Source: Humulus lupulus | Lineage: Eukaryota; Streptophyta; Magnoliopsida; Rosales; Cannabaceae | Assembly (NCBI RefSeq): GCF_963169125.1 | Contig: NC_084794.1 | Span: 90,379,018 to 90,443,017, forward strand | Length of the DNA stretch: 64,000 nucleotides | Reading direction: 5' to 3' | In this document: positions 34,383-46,579 of the stretch, piece by piece | Layout: the number at the start of each line of letters is the position of its first letter | Numbering within the stretch: the stretch's first letter is position 1 | The notes under the pieces: generated by a model | The model's database searches: none | Told to the model about the DNA's origin: nothing | Seen by the model: the letters and a program-made list of their open reading frames with translations, nothing else | Position numbers and translations under genes: made by a program

Positions 34383-35170
34383 TGTTATCCCCAAAATTTG
34401 AAAACAATGACGTGGCAATAAAAGTGACAAGTTGAAAGAAATGGTCGTGTCAAAGGTTTTAGATTAATCTGGTGATATTACTGACATGGAAATTATTTAT
34501 CTGGTTTAGAAGTGACCTGTCCGACCTGGTAGAATTTATGTCCGACCGATAAAGATTTTGACTGACCAGTCAAGTGTTTTGGCTAACCAGTGGAGTGCTT
34601 GGTCGACCAGTTAGCTGTTTCGGCTGACCAGTCGAGTGTTTTGGCCGACCAGTCTTTCTTCAAGGAGTGAAGTTGGCCAACTAGACAGATCATCGTTATG
34701 CAGCGAACTTCCAGTAACGGATTCGACTAGAATTAATCATACCTACGCGGGAATCTCTCATATTATCCCAGAGAAATCGCATATTGTTGTATTTTAACTT
34801 TTGTTATTAATTAAATATTGTGAGAATAGCAGAATATCCCGATTATGAGGGATTTCGGTTTGTCCGATCCCAGGCCTATAAATACAGAGCTCACGGCATC
34901 ATTGAGAGGATTCGAATTCTAATTTTCCTAAGAGAGTATTTGTATTCAGAGAGAAATATTGTATTATTTTCATATACACTGAAGAAACTCACTTGACACA
35001 GGTTCATCTGATCTTGAGTGTAGATCCATAAATCATAACTCTAAGTGGATTAGGCTATTACCAACAGATTGGGGCTGAACCACTATAAAAATCATCAGTG
35101 TCATTTTTTCTCTTGAAGGTTTATTGTAGTTTTAACGTCTACTCGTCGTTGGCCAAAATCGTGGTCAACA
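34383..35170 (+). repeat. Gypsy-2 LTR copy B (788 bp, plus orientation)
   Basis: Begins TGTTATCCCC after the PPT and ends GTCAACA. It is inverted relative to copy A, with fewer 21-bp repeats. No primer site follows; the sequence beyond is unrelated, so it acts as a 3' LTR of a plus-oriented remnant. Confidence 0.9.
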
Positions 35171-35722
35171 ATGATATTGAATCTCCAAAACAAAAGTCAT
35201 TAGCCTCATTATACTAAGAAACCTTAACGAGTGAATCATAAGATCCAATAAGTACAAACAAGAGTTCATGGCTACTCAGGATTTAGACTGATCTACAAAT
35301 GATCATCTATTATGATAAGAATTAAATCTTTATGGCAAACAATGAGTTTATAAAGATAGTTAATTCATATAGGTCATGTCATATATAATCTCTATTATAT
35401 ACAATACATTTACAAAAGTATTTATCCTCATCAGTAATCCGAATCTAGACTACTTCCATTCTGTATGCTTAGTAAACCGTACTAGTAACCATTCATTAGA
35501 GATTTCTTACTTTAATATGTTACTGACTATTTTATTCATTGCATATGATCTTAATTATCTCATACTAATACAAGATCATATCCTCATAAATTAATATGGA
35601 ATTTTCTTGATATTCATATAAATTATTCAAATAATAATTATAACATTCAAATATAATAAAATTATACTTTTATTTAAATCAATAAAATACCCTTACATGG
35701 TTTTCGGGCATAAATCCTAACA
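35171..35722 (-). repeat. Probable solo LTR (Copia-like)
   Basis: About 550 bp of AT-rich sequence whose minus strand begins near TGTTAGGATTTATGCCCG, a familiar plant LTR start, and ends CAATATCA. CAACA is found on both sides, which would fit a 5-bp target duplication, but the exact edges overlap ambiguously. No coding sequence. Confidence 0.45.
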
Positions 35723-36720
35723 ACAGTTTTTCAACCACGGAAGACTTCCTCATTTCTCCCTTAGTGGTTGGGATTTTGACTTGGAGAACGTCAATAACAT
35801 TGGGATGAACAATGTATGTCCAATCCCTTGGAAGGAATTTTGTTATTCCTTGGTACAATTCATCAACCTTACAACGATACTCCCGGTCATGGATAAAATG
35901 AAAATGATATTGATGATTTTGAACACCTGGTCAAAATGAGAGTTCAGGAATATCATGGTTGGAATTTGTTGTTGGTCGATTTTGATCAAAGTCATCGACC
36001 AACATTTGGTTTAAATCAGGTTCTTTGGAATAACAACTTCCCCAGTGATCACGTGCATACATCTGATAAAAAAGTTAAAGGGGAAGTGAGTTATTGGACC
36101 AGCATATGATTGGCTTAAAGTAATATGCTCCTTGAATAAACACAATGGTTTATTCGACCAAGATTAAAGTTTTATAAAAAAGACAGTTAAAAAGTTTTTT
36201 CACAAACTTTTTCACTTACCTTTTAGGAGGAAATTTACCACCATTTTCCCAGATTCTAAAAATAATTTTTTTTATTCTATGAATTTTCCTAGTATCAAGT
36301 ATGAATTACGGTATCCCGAAAGCCTAGAGTGTATTTTCCTACTTCCCAAACACTAATTTTCCCGAGAAAAGGAACACTTTTTCAAGAAAAACTCTATGTT
36401 CTTATGGTTTACTCAAGAACACTAAGGGCCTGATTGAAAATTTTCAAAATCATCACAGATTTGGCGAAGATAAAAGTAAAAAATTACAAGTGAGTGATTG
36501 AGAAACTTACTTGAGTGTTGATTTTGAAGGAGAAAATGCTGAAGAATGAGTCACAGATTCCAGGAGTCAAGGAAGGGAGCTTCGGGTTTGAGAGGTTTCT
36601 TGAAGAAAAGGAAAATTTTGGAGAAGATGAATAAAGTGAGGGAAGAAGTAAATGCAAGGCTATTTATAGCCTTGCCCACATGAGAGCAGTTGACGCCATC
36701 AAGGTAAAAAGTTATCATTA
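35723..36720 (-). pseudogene. Unrecognised spliced gene-like remnant
   Basis: Read on the minus strand: a TATA-like GGCTATAAATAG near 36675-36664, a leader, a GTAAGT donor near 36510, an intron, and an acceptor (ttatcag) near 36064 directly before ATGTATGCACGTGATCACTG. The coding stretch gives MYARDHWGSCYSKEPDLNQM and, after a stop near 35940, HFHFIHDREYRCKVDELYQG, ending at KIPTTKGEMRKSSVVEKL. I do not recognise the protein. The promoter, leader intron and ATG layout resembles the antisense genes of the two Tat elements, so it may be the antisense gene of a third element. LTR B and the solo LTR sit at its 3' side. Confidence 0.4.
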
Positions 36721-37083
36721 TTTTCAAAATGATGTGACGTCAGCAGCATAGGAAACTGAAAAGACCATCATTACTGTTGCGGAATTATGGCTTATACTTT
36801 CTAATCCAACAATGAATAATGAGAATCAATTCAATATTTCAAACCCTAGAGACTAATCAAGAACCATATTCAAAGTATGAATGCAAATCTTGATAATTAA
36901 ATAATCATATTCAAAAGTGAATGCAAATCTTGATAATTAAAGAATAAGTAATTAAATAATTATAAAATAAATTTAGAAACATTTATTCATAACACAAATA
37001 AAACAAGTAGTAGAATTGACCTTTGGGTTGAAGAGCCTTGATACATAAAATCACAAGTCTAGGATTTTTTGTGAATCACAAAA
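36721..37083. other. AT-rich flank of the solo LTR
   Basis: Contains a 26-bp direct repeat (gtgaatgcaaatcttgataat at about 36870 and 36914). With 39239-40000 it may be one LTR-like sequence split by the insertion. I cannot show this from ends or target duplication. Confidence 0.3.
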
Positions 37084-39238
37084 TGTAACTGTAATTCCCT
37101 ACTATTCCAGGACAGTTACACTGTGTGTTTAAAATTGTGCTTAACTCATTAAGAGAGTCATTTGGACTCAAAAGTGTAATTAAAGTTAATCAATGGTTTA
37201 GGTGTTAAATTTTTTGGTCAAAGATAAAACTTTTTATTTAAAATTAAATAATTACAAAGGGATCCCAAAAAGAGTTAATTAAAACTTAATTACAAACAAA
37301 GTTTACAAAATAGTCAGCCTAAGCGAAAAAACTGGACTAATACTATAAGTCCCTCAAAATAACTTGACCGTGGCGGCCAAGGAGGCCGAACATGTAAGTG
37401 CCGCTCCAAAGCCTTCCAACTCATGGCTGGTCAACTATTCCCTTGCCCTTACCAGCACCATAGAGCACGCGTGAGCCAAGGCCCAGCAAGAAATCCCATC
37501 ATGGCATAATAAAATAACCAATCAAACATAAACAACAAAAAACATGCTTCATAAATTATAGATGAACCCATCTCTGTAGACAAGCAGTTTACACAGCCTA
37601 TGTCGAGCGAAGTACCTCTCCCGACACTAAGCCGAGTGAGTGTGTACAACACTCCACAGTGGTCCCGCGCTAACACGGCCTACATTTCGCATGTATTGCT
37701 GAATACAACCTATGCCGATCAATCACAATCATTCATAATGCAGTCAATATAACAAACACATATATAGAATGGGGTACAGAACCCTAATTCTTCTTATAGA
37801 CAAACAATTATAATTGTTACATAAAAATAGTGGGGTCTGTGCCCTGCTCTATGTGCATATGCTAGTTTTCTTACCTCATTTCCACTATTAGGGGCAAAGC
37901 GACCCAAATGCAATCATGTTCAAGCGTCTTTGGCCAAACCTAAACACAATCGATTGAAATCAATTAACACCAAGATTACTTTATACTTCCGACTCCAAAA
38001 TAATCATAACATCAAAAGTTATGTTCTAAATACGAAACTCGAAAACGGTGACCTAAAACAAGGTTGGCGCCTCGGTGTCTAAAGAAAACCCATTTTGAGC
38101 TGCAGCGCCCTCCGAAAGGGCCGTGATGCCATTGAAGTCAGAGAGCAAACCCTGTTCTCCTGGAAATGCATCCGCGTTGCGGTGTTCACCCAAAGGCATC
38201 GCGGCACCACCACAATCAACCCAAAAATATGTCTTTCATACATTCAAACTGACCCAAAACTCGATTATAATCGATCCAAAACTCGATTGTAACTAGATTT
38301 TTTATAGTTTTACACAAAATCTAGCCTCAATAAAGCTAGCATACCCATATACCTGACCAAGACACAACAAGATACCCCAAAAACACATGGGAACCCAAGA
38401 TTGCAAAATACCCCCAAAAACACATGGGAATCCAGGAACTTAAGGAAAATCAGAGAAGAAAGTAGCTTACCTCTCTGAATTTCTTGAGACTCCTGGATTA
38501 TTGGTGATTCTAGTAGCTCCCACTTCCACTAGAAAGCTTGAATTCTCCAAATTCCTCAAAAACTCAAGAACTTGATCCCTTGGAATGAGCCTTAGTGCAA
38601 GACAAAGAAAGTCTAGAAAGTGAGGGAGAAAGGAATGTGTTGAACGTTAGAAGCAACTGCATTCTGACACTTAGCTAAATTCTCCACCTCCTTGGTCAAA
38701 TGACCATTTTACCCTTCCCCACCAAATGCCCTTCTAACCAAACCCAAAGGTATTTTAGTCATTTGCCTAAATTTCCCACTCTCAAGGTATACCTCTAATT
38801 CCCAATTAATTCCCTAATCCACCAAACACAAATATTTCTCCCAATTAACTTTATTTACCAATAACTCCCAACATATTCAAAATTCCCAAAATTCTCATAG
38901 GCTCAACCCGAGCCGGGTATTTATCATCTTTTTTACATTTCTGATTAACTACTCAAATGGATCCACTCATGCCGAAAATCACAAATATATCCACATAATA
39001 ATGTGGTCTCAAGCACATAGCACATAATAATTACAAATATACCCTCAACAGGTCAAAATTACAAAAATGCCCCTCTTTAACAAAAGTGGGTCTTTAAACA
39101 CATTTTATACACATAATCATGCATACTCAACCATATAATAACATAAATCAATTAATTGAGATAATTATACCATGTGCCCTTCTAGCACGCTAATCAAAAC
39201 ACTAATCATATTAGGAGTTTTGGGATGCTATAGTAACA
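37084..39238 (-). repeat. Solo LTR of a Tekay-like chromovirus
   Basis: The minus strand resembles the Gypsy-1 LTR in its last third: ggctcacgcgtgctctatgg, gttggaaggcttt, ttttgggatccc and ccaaatgactc occur in the same order. It ends ACAGTTACA at 37084 and starts near TGTTACTATAGCATCCC at 39238. No primer site follows and no PPT precedes, so it is a solo LTR. No clear target duplication (CAAAA and CAAGA at best). It diverges strongly from Gypsy-1, so it is a different family. Confidence 0.65.
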
Positions 39239-40045
39239 AGACTTGACACAAATGAAGATTTGCTATCCAAAAATCTCTATTCTTAGCCTCCTCCTTGAGA
39301 ATGTTTGAAGCTACTACTTTGGGAAGAGATCGGGATTTACAAGCATTGAATCTTCATGCAATTCAATCTTTCTTTATAAAGATCTTGGAGAAAACTAGTA
39401 ATATTGAGAGCTAGAGAGAGAGAGGTTTTAGAGAGAAAGAGAGAGAGGTGAGTGATCAATACATAAAAAACTCATTAGACTCAACCAATGAGTTTAAAGC
39501 ATTTGATTTGAATTTTGGAGCCAAAAACACGTCACTGCACGGTCTTGTACGAATCGCCCAGGTGACACATCGCTTGCACCCAGGCGATGCATCGCCTGTG
39601 TAGTGATTTAGAGGACCAGCAACGCGTCACCTCCCAGAGGCGACACAACGCAGGTATCTCTGACTTGGCACCTCAAAACTTATCTCAAAACATCCCCAAA
39701 TGCCTCCAAATATTTTTGGTACTCTTATATACTCCAAAGAAACACTTTGGTCCCAAAAATATGATTTTTAGATGCATATAAAAAAGTCAACTCTCGCATG
39801 TTGACTTTAGTGAAACCGTTATGGTTTTTGCACATCTTCGTGCCTAATCAATTTCACTTTTGTATTACCAATGATAGCAATTATTGTCTAAAAAGTGGTG
39901 TCATTCTGCCTTGGAACCATAAAATTGTTGTTTGCTTTTTAAAAAAAGGTCATCATTACTTCAATATAATGAACTACCTTTTGTTAGGTTTCTAAAATTT
40001 GTAAATCCCATATCACTTATTTTGTTATTTATTTTATTTTTCTTA
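39239..40045. other. Low-copy or LTR-like sequence without genes
   Basis: A (ga)n-rich stretch at 39410-39450 and a short palindromic gcgatgcatcgc motif near 39583. No supported coding frame. Possibly the other side of the LTR-like sequence broken at 37083. Confidence 0.35.
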
Positions 40046-41155
40046 TTATCATTTTTTTCTCCCTGAACTATTAGCAATCCAAATCGTGTCCCCCCAATTT
40101 TTCAACCTGTTAAAAATTCCCCTTGAACTATTCACGTTATTGAAACATGGGACTTCCGTCCAATTTTGTTAACATAAGGGTGATGTGGCAGTTTGGACAT
40201 CAATGTGGCATTGCCAAGTCAATGCCTCGTTTATAATTTAAGAATAAATATGATTTTTGCCCCTCGAACTACTACCACTACCAAATCATACCCCCCGAAT
40301 TTTAAAATTTTAAAATCAAACAATGTTTTGAATATTAAAAAAAACATTAAACTAAAAATCCATTTAAATTTAAAAAAATTGATGATGACAAAAAATTGGT
40401 TGAGGTGCTAGGCAAGCTTGAAGCTGGCTAGGTAGCAACGTCGTGGATAGGTTGTGCTAATGCGGGTTTCCCAGTGACACTCAGCTTCGATGTCACCTAT
40501 GTCATCCTTCTACATTTCTTGCTCCCCCTGCCCATCTCATAACTCATCTATCTCTCATTTGTTGAGTGTCCTAGGGTGTTTGGATGGTGCAAAAGTATGA
40601 GAAAAAAGAGTAGAGAATCTCCATAATTTTAGTGTCAAATTTAAAAAATGTACGAATTTGAGAGATTGAAATTTTGATTTGTATATATATTGTGATAAAA
40701 AAAAATTTGGTTGGGTTCTTGTTGTGATAAATTGATGAGTGTTGTTGAGATTTTTTGGTTGGTATAAAAGTGAGTGAAAGTGAAAGAAAGTAAGGAAAAG
40801 TGAAATAAAATTTGAGAAATTGTTTATATAGTTTTATTTTTGACATTTTTTTTAATTATGTAAGGTTTAATTTAATTCAAATAGATTTTTAGTTTAATGA
40901 TTTTTTTAATATTTAAAATTCGAGAGACACGATTTGATTGTGTTAATAGTTCAGAGGTGAAAAACATATTTATATTATATATGTGACAATGCCACATCAG
41001 CGCTCCAATGTCACCATTCTGCTAGCAAAATTAGATGGAAGTCCGACATTTTAGTAACGTGAATAATTTGAGGGGAATTTTTAGGATAATTTTTAACAGG
41101 TTGAAAAATTTGAGAGACACAATTTGGTAGTAATAATAGTTCGGGGAAAAAATCT
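40046..41155. repeat. Long inverted-repeat element (MULE-like, non-coding)
   Basis: Left arm ctccctgaactattagcaat (about 40054) through gtgatgtggcagtt and aaaaatccatttaaatt (40385) is mirrored by the right arm, ending taatagttcggggaa (about 41148). Arms are over 300 bp with small gaps and surround about 450 bp of unrelated sequence. Long arms without a gene suit a Mutator-like or foldback element. I could not confirm a 9-bp target duplication. Confidence 0.65.
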
Positions 41156-41226
41156 TAATAAACTTTTTTATTTATTTATATTAATCGTTATTAGTTTGCT
41201 TTAGAGGGGTCTTATAAGCTTTTTAA

Positions 41227-41453
41227 GCAGAAGCACTGGTGTTACTAGTTGCACTCGACTGGGCTCAAAGATTTGGCATTCTGCATGCGGTTGTCTCTTC
41301 TGATGCATTTTCTTTTGTTTTGGCTTTGAACGATAATACAACCTATTAGAATGAACTAGGCATTATCTTTTCAGATATAAAAGATTTGTTGTTTAATTTT
41401 CTTAAGACATCTCTCTCATATTAGTCTAAGTTTATTGTAACCCATAAATTGAC
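41227..41453 (+). pseudogene. RNase H fragment of a LINE-type element
   Basis: The frame reads AEALVLLVALDWAQRFGILH, then AVVSSDAFSFVLALND, and, after a stop, NELGIIFSDIKDLL. This matches the RNase H-like domain found at the end of plant non-LTR retrotransposon proteins and related host proteins: A-E-A-x-A-L...W-A, the S-D-A catalytic aspartate, and a late V-x-H-K-L motif. Two TAG stops interrupt it. The sequence continues into 41451, where a MITE splits it at the V-T-H-K-L-T-K segment. Only about 80 residues remain, and no RT or endonuclease part is seen upstream. Confidence 0.6.
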
Positions 41454-41456
41454 TAA

Positions 41457-41885
41457 GAGCACTCTTAATGGTTACTCTACTCTATTTATCAAAATACCTC
41501 GTCAAAACCCCACTTTTTTTATTTTACCTCACATTTTTACATTATACCATACATCAGCTACTCTATATTTTCTTTTACATTATTTAAATATTATATTTAT
41601 AAATATTATTTAATAGTTTAAGTAAAAAAAAACATATTAAAAAAGAAAAAAGAATAATAAAAAATTTTCTAATGGGAGAGAGAAAGGAAAAAATTGACAA
41701 AAAAAATATTAAAAAATGTTTACATAGGTAATTTAAGCTTATCTATATTTAGAATATAATTTATTGAGTTTAGTGCTAAGCTATTATACATATATATTTA
41801 AAAGAGCTAATGGAGTAGATATTAAGTAATTTAGCTAATTTTTTTTTACATTTGGACTACTTTAAAGCAGTCATTGGGACTGCTC
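41457..41885. mobile_element. Tourist-like MITE (PIF/Harbinger type), 429 bp
   Basis: Ends GAGCACTCTTAATGG and (reversed) GAGCAGTCCCAATG, flanked by TAA on both sides (41454-41456 and 41886-41888). TAA duplication and GAGCA-type ends are typical of PIF/Harbinger MITEs. The interior is AT-rich and non-coding. Confidence 0.8.
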
Positions 41886-41888
41886 TAA

Positions 41889-44800
41889 GTGTTCCCTTCT
41901 ATTAGAAAATAAATTTTGCTCTCCAACATATATTTTTTATTTCCTCGCAAAAAAAAAATTGTATAGGTAAATAGAATAAGATATAATATATAATATAAAT
42001 ATGTATTCGGAGTTCGAATATGAGCCAATAATTTTCTCTCTAATGATTAGGGCCATATACTTGAGTTGACTTAATAATCTATTGCTCAAAAAACATAAAA
42101 CAAAAGAAATTAAAAGAGAGGGTAAAGTGTTCGCCTTTATCTCCCCATACTCTTCATCTTTTGATCGACGACCTAATACAATACAATTGAGATTATTCCT
42201 TTTACGCATGCAAGAGTCTCCATTAGTGGACTGGTTACTATAACTTATAACATTATTATATGAATTAATTAGGGTAGACCAAGCTTCTAATATTAATATG
42301 ATCAATAATAATGTTTTGCTGGGTAGTATTATTAATTTAAAATTAAATTATCGACGGCCACAACGTATGTATGTTTATATATATATATATATAGCCCTCT
42401 CTCCCCACAATTTTCTTTTTCTTGATTATGAAACTCTATCATATATGACATTAAAAATTAAAAAAGAATATCCTAAAGGAAAAGGGTTGTTGTGACACAT
42501 TTATATGGTAATGTTAATTATTTCAATATGCACTAAGGTTTCTCTACGAAAGGGCAAACAGAGTCTTATGTTTGGGTACTGACATGTGTTAGCAGGGAGT
42601 GTCGGCATGTACACGAAAGAGTGCAAATATTAATGAATTTGAATCATGATGATGATGAGGAGATCTAATAAAGAGAAAAATAGCTATCATTGATAAGTTC
42701 ATCAGTATAGTACATCTACAATCATATACATGGACCGACCTTCTATTGGCCTTTTGTATAATCTACATTCTACTTGCTAATTTAATTATATTATTTAATT
42801 TAGTGCCCACAATTAATATTATAATTTATATACGTAACATGATTAATAGAGGGCGGAACTGATCACTTTATTAAATTATATATAGATATATATGAGTAAT
42901 GTTTGAGATATTATTTTATAATATTAGAATTTATACTTTTTGATTTGGACATGTATTTTTCAATCAATTAAAAAAAATAATGCGATCACCACCTTAGGAA
43001 ATAAATAAAAAAAAAAGTGTAAAAAGGTGACATTGTGTTATATGCATACAATTTGAATGTAAATTTATGAAACTCAACATTAAATTATTTTATAAAACTT
43101 ACAAGTGTCTCTTCTCATTATTCTTTGTCAACTAATATTTTATATATAATTATTTTAGAGGAGCAATAATATATTCTTATATAAATTTATGTATGGTATC
43201 AAGGCGGAAAGAGATCGGTGAGTTTAATTCAATTCACATGATCACATATTAATAGTTGTTGTGGTTCAAGAATCCACAAACGTGACCTTAGGGGTCAAAT
43301 ATTCTCCTCTATAAGTAGGGTAGTCTTTATATATATACCTTTCTGGCTTTTGGGCACAAATCAAATGATTTCATTATTAATAATAAGGTACTATATATTA
43401 TATATTTATATATAAATTTACTTATATGTATTCATGTCGAATAAGGTATGTAAAAGCAATTAACTACAGATGCATAGATCACAGAAGCGAATATGGCATA
43501 AAGCTAATCTCTGACTATTCTATCACATAAAATCGTTGAACAATCTATATATGCAACTTTTTTTTTCTCTCGTCATCAAATAAATTTAAAAACATAGATA
43601 CTTTTAATTATATTCTATATACACATAAAATAAAGCACTTCAAATCTCTCTTGTAAAAGCCTTCAATTACGGGGTTCATTTATTCCTGAAACATTCATCA
43701 ATGTATACCTAGTATAACGTCCAAGAATAATAACAAACATCAAACGTGTATATGTCTAATTATATTCCAACTAAGAATAATGTGATGTTTGGGAAATTGA
43801 TGATGATGATGATGATATATATATATATATAGATACATATAGATATCATGTGGTCGTATATTGTACGTGCAAGTTGTCACACTGTCAGGCTCTGACAAGA
43901 ACAATATATGGTAATAAGGAGCTTTGTGATAATATATAGTGAAAGGGAAAACAGGCCTCAGACCAGACATTTATTATAGGGTATTGCTCATAATTATTGT
44001 TTTCAGCCAATCTTTGTTCTGTAATGACTGTATCAAATACAGAAAGTAATGTCTACACCAAAAAAAGTACTACTACTGCTCAACAAATCAATAATAGAGT
44101 AGATAAACAGTATATCTTTCAGAGCCTTCAAAATAATAAATAAATATATAAATATATATCCTTATATACACATATAATCATGACCCTCATCTCGATCAAT
44201 AATAGAAAGCTAACAGTAAATTATAATTAAATTTTAGAGTATATAACATGCATCGTGACAATTGACACAAATTCTTTTACATAAAACGTATATGTATAAT
44301 TCATTCACCGATCTCTTACATAATCATTAAATTAAAGTTAGCACTATATATGATAACTTTGTGCGATCGTTCACCAAATTAGTCATCAAATATATTATAC
44401 ATGCACATATATATAATACACACTAAATTAGATATATTTATGCATACCATGATCACTAATTTGCAGTTTGACTATATTGTGCGCACACGGTATTTGATTT
44501 TTCTGTGTGTACATATACAATAATTTTCCTTAATTTGTTCTCTAATACCCAAACAATTAATTAATGTTTACACACTACACGAATATATGTATATGGATAG
44601 CAAGTATATATATATTTTGAAAAAGCATATATAGCAAGTATATAGATATATCATGAATTTTCACAAACTTTTATCTAAATGTATTAATGCATGTGTACGC
44701 ACCTAGCTATACATGTGTATGTGTCTCAATATATATTTATTTTCTACGAACTAAATATATGAATGATCATCATGAGGAAAGCCTAAGTTCATATATATAT

Positions 44801-45104
44801 AAATTCATTAATGTTTCTACAGTACATATAATTTATAAATTAATATATGTACATACCATATATATACATAGCAGCGCGCAGCTAGCTATAGACTAAAGTT
44901 ATTAAACTTAAAAAAATTCTAGAGAGATATATATGAAAGAAATAATTAGATATACAAAAGTTTTTAATTAAAGACATATATAAATAATTATAATATAGTG
45001 TGACTTTGATATGACAATCGTAAAAGGTAGCACTGGGTAATAGAGTGGTTGGGGCAAGTCTCCGGTTAATTTGGCAATTGCCAAACAATGAACAGTGTTT
45101 GAAT
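41889..45104. other. Gene-free AT-rich region upstream of the LOB-like gene
   Basis: Many (ta)n tracts (for example 42376-42393 and 43818-43832) and a (gat)n run at 43799-43815. No open frame with support, no RNA gene. The last few hundred bases presumably include promoter elements for the gene at 46.6 kb. Confidence 0.55.
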
Positions 45105-45113
45105 TATTATAAA
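45105..45113 (+). promoter_or_regulatory. Probable TATA box of the LOB-like gene
   Basis: ATTATAAAG lies upstream of a CT-rich leader typical of plant 5' UTRs (tctctctcttttgctttcc from 45182) and of the 5' UTR intron. Confidence 0.5.
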
Positions 45114-45139
45114 GGCAGTAGTAGTGTAGTATAGTAGTG

Positions 45140-46579
45140 TCATACCCATCTCTTTAATTTATTACACTTGTGTTCTGTGTGTGTCTCTCTCTTTTGCTTT
45201 CCATATTTCACTCAATTCATTCTCACTGAAAAATGCTCTTTGCCTACCCAAGCTGGTCCTTTCTCTCTTAATATTTGCCTTTTTGTCACACTGTGTGTTT
45301 GTTTTTTCAGGTACTGATCTTTTCTATATTTTCTCTTCTGGGCCTATAGTTAATTTCATCAACCACTCCTCTCTCTTTCTCTCTCTCTCTGCTGCAACAA
45401 CAGCTATAGCTAGAGCTATAGCTAGGGTTTCTCTGGCCACAGCTCCTCTTTAGTATTTCCAACTCGATCACATCCAACAGTATCTTTTATTGATCACTAC
45501 TACTGCAACTCAATTTTTCCCCCTTCTCATCTTTTTCAATCCAAACAGATCTTGAAAGAAAGCTCACACACAAAGGAGAAATATATAAAGGTAATAATAA
45601 TCACCATATATACTATTTCTTTTTCATGAATATAAAATCTAGGCATATATATTCATATTAATCTTTTTTTTATCTAGGTTATGTTGGGGTTGGATATTCA
45701 GAACATTGGCTATACATATATAATTCCGATTAACAGATATATATATATATATATAATACTAATATCGTTGCTATATATATATTATAATCAAGTTAATTAA
45801 TAGATATAAAAGAAAGGGGATTTGTACTAGGACATTATACCAACATGATGATGATCATCATAATATAAAATACAACACACACATATATATATACATCGAA
45901 TTGAAACTAGGGCCAATCAGGAATTTAAAGTGATCAAATAGTGTTTTGACGGCCGATCGAATTCAAACAGGTAAATTTTGGAATCGGAAAACAGGAAATC
46001 AAACTATGCAAGCACTTTACTTAATTATTTTATCGCGCTTAATTAGTTGCGGCTGAAATATATATATATATATATAGAATTTTTTGTAGGGTTTTGAATA
46101 ATATTTAAATTAATATACATAAATATAGTACTATTAGATAATGATCATCAGAAACATTTAAAAAAGAAGCAGCAGGGCACAGGGCCAAAAAAGTAAACGG
46201 AGGTTGAAAAACAAGCTAATGGCGGTGGCTGTTTTCTTTCAGCTAACTTAATGTGAATAATGTGAACAATTAAAGTGTGGTCCTAAGCGCTAACCCTAGC
46301 CCTGTCGTCCTTTTTCGAAACATTTCCTTTCGATTAGCCTAATTAATTAGCCTTATTAATTTGTATTATGAGATTCAAAAATACAAATTAAAAATAAATT
46401 CAATCTTGTTACTTATGAGATTCATGTATATATATATAAATTGAATTAACTATAAATAAGGTTATTAGTTTGTTTTTACTGAAATTGATCAAGATTGAAA
46501 ACAGCATATTAAAGTTGTAATTTGTATTGGTGCATTAATTAATTAATTAATTATATCATCATCGACAGATTTTCATCAG
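45140..46579 (+). other. 5' UTR of the LOB-like gene with a ~980-bp intron
   Basis: Leader exon from about 45140 to 45590, rich in ctctct, ending gaaatatataaag before the donor GTAATAAT at 45591. The acceptor is atcgacag at 46568, followed by 11 bases and the ATG. A leader intron in this position fits LOB genes. The exact transcript start is inferred. Confidence 0.5.
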
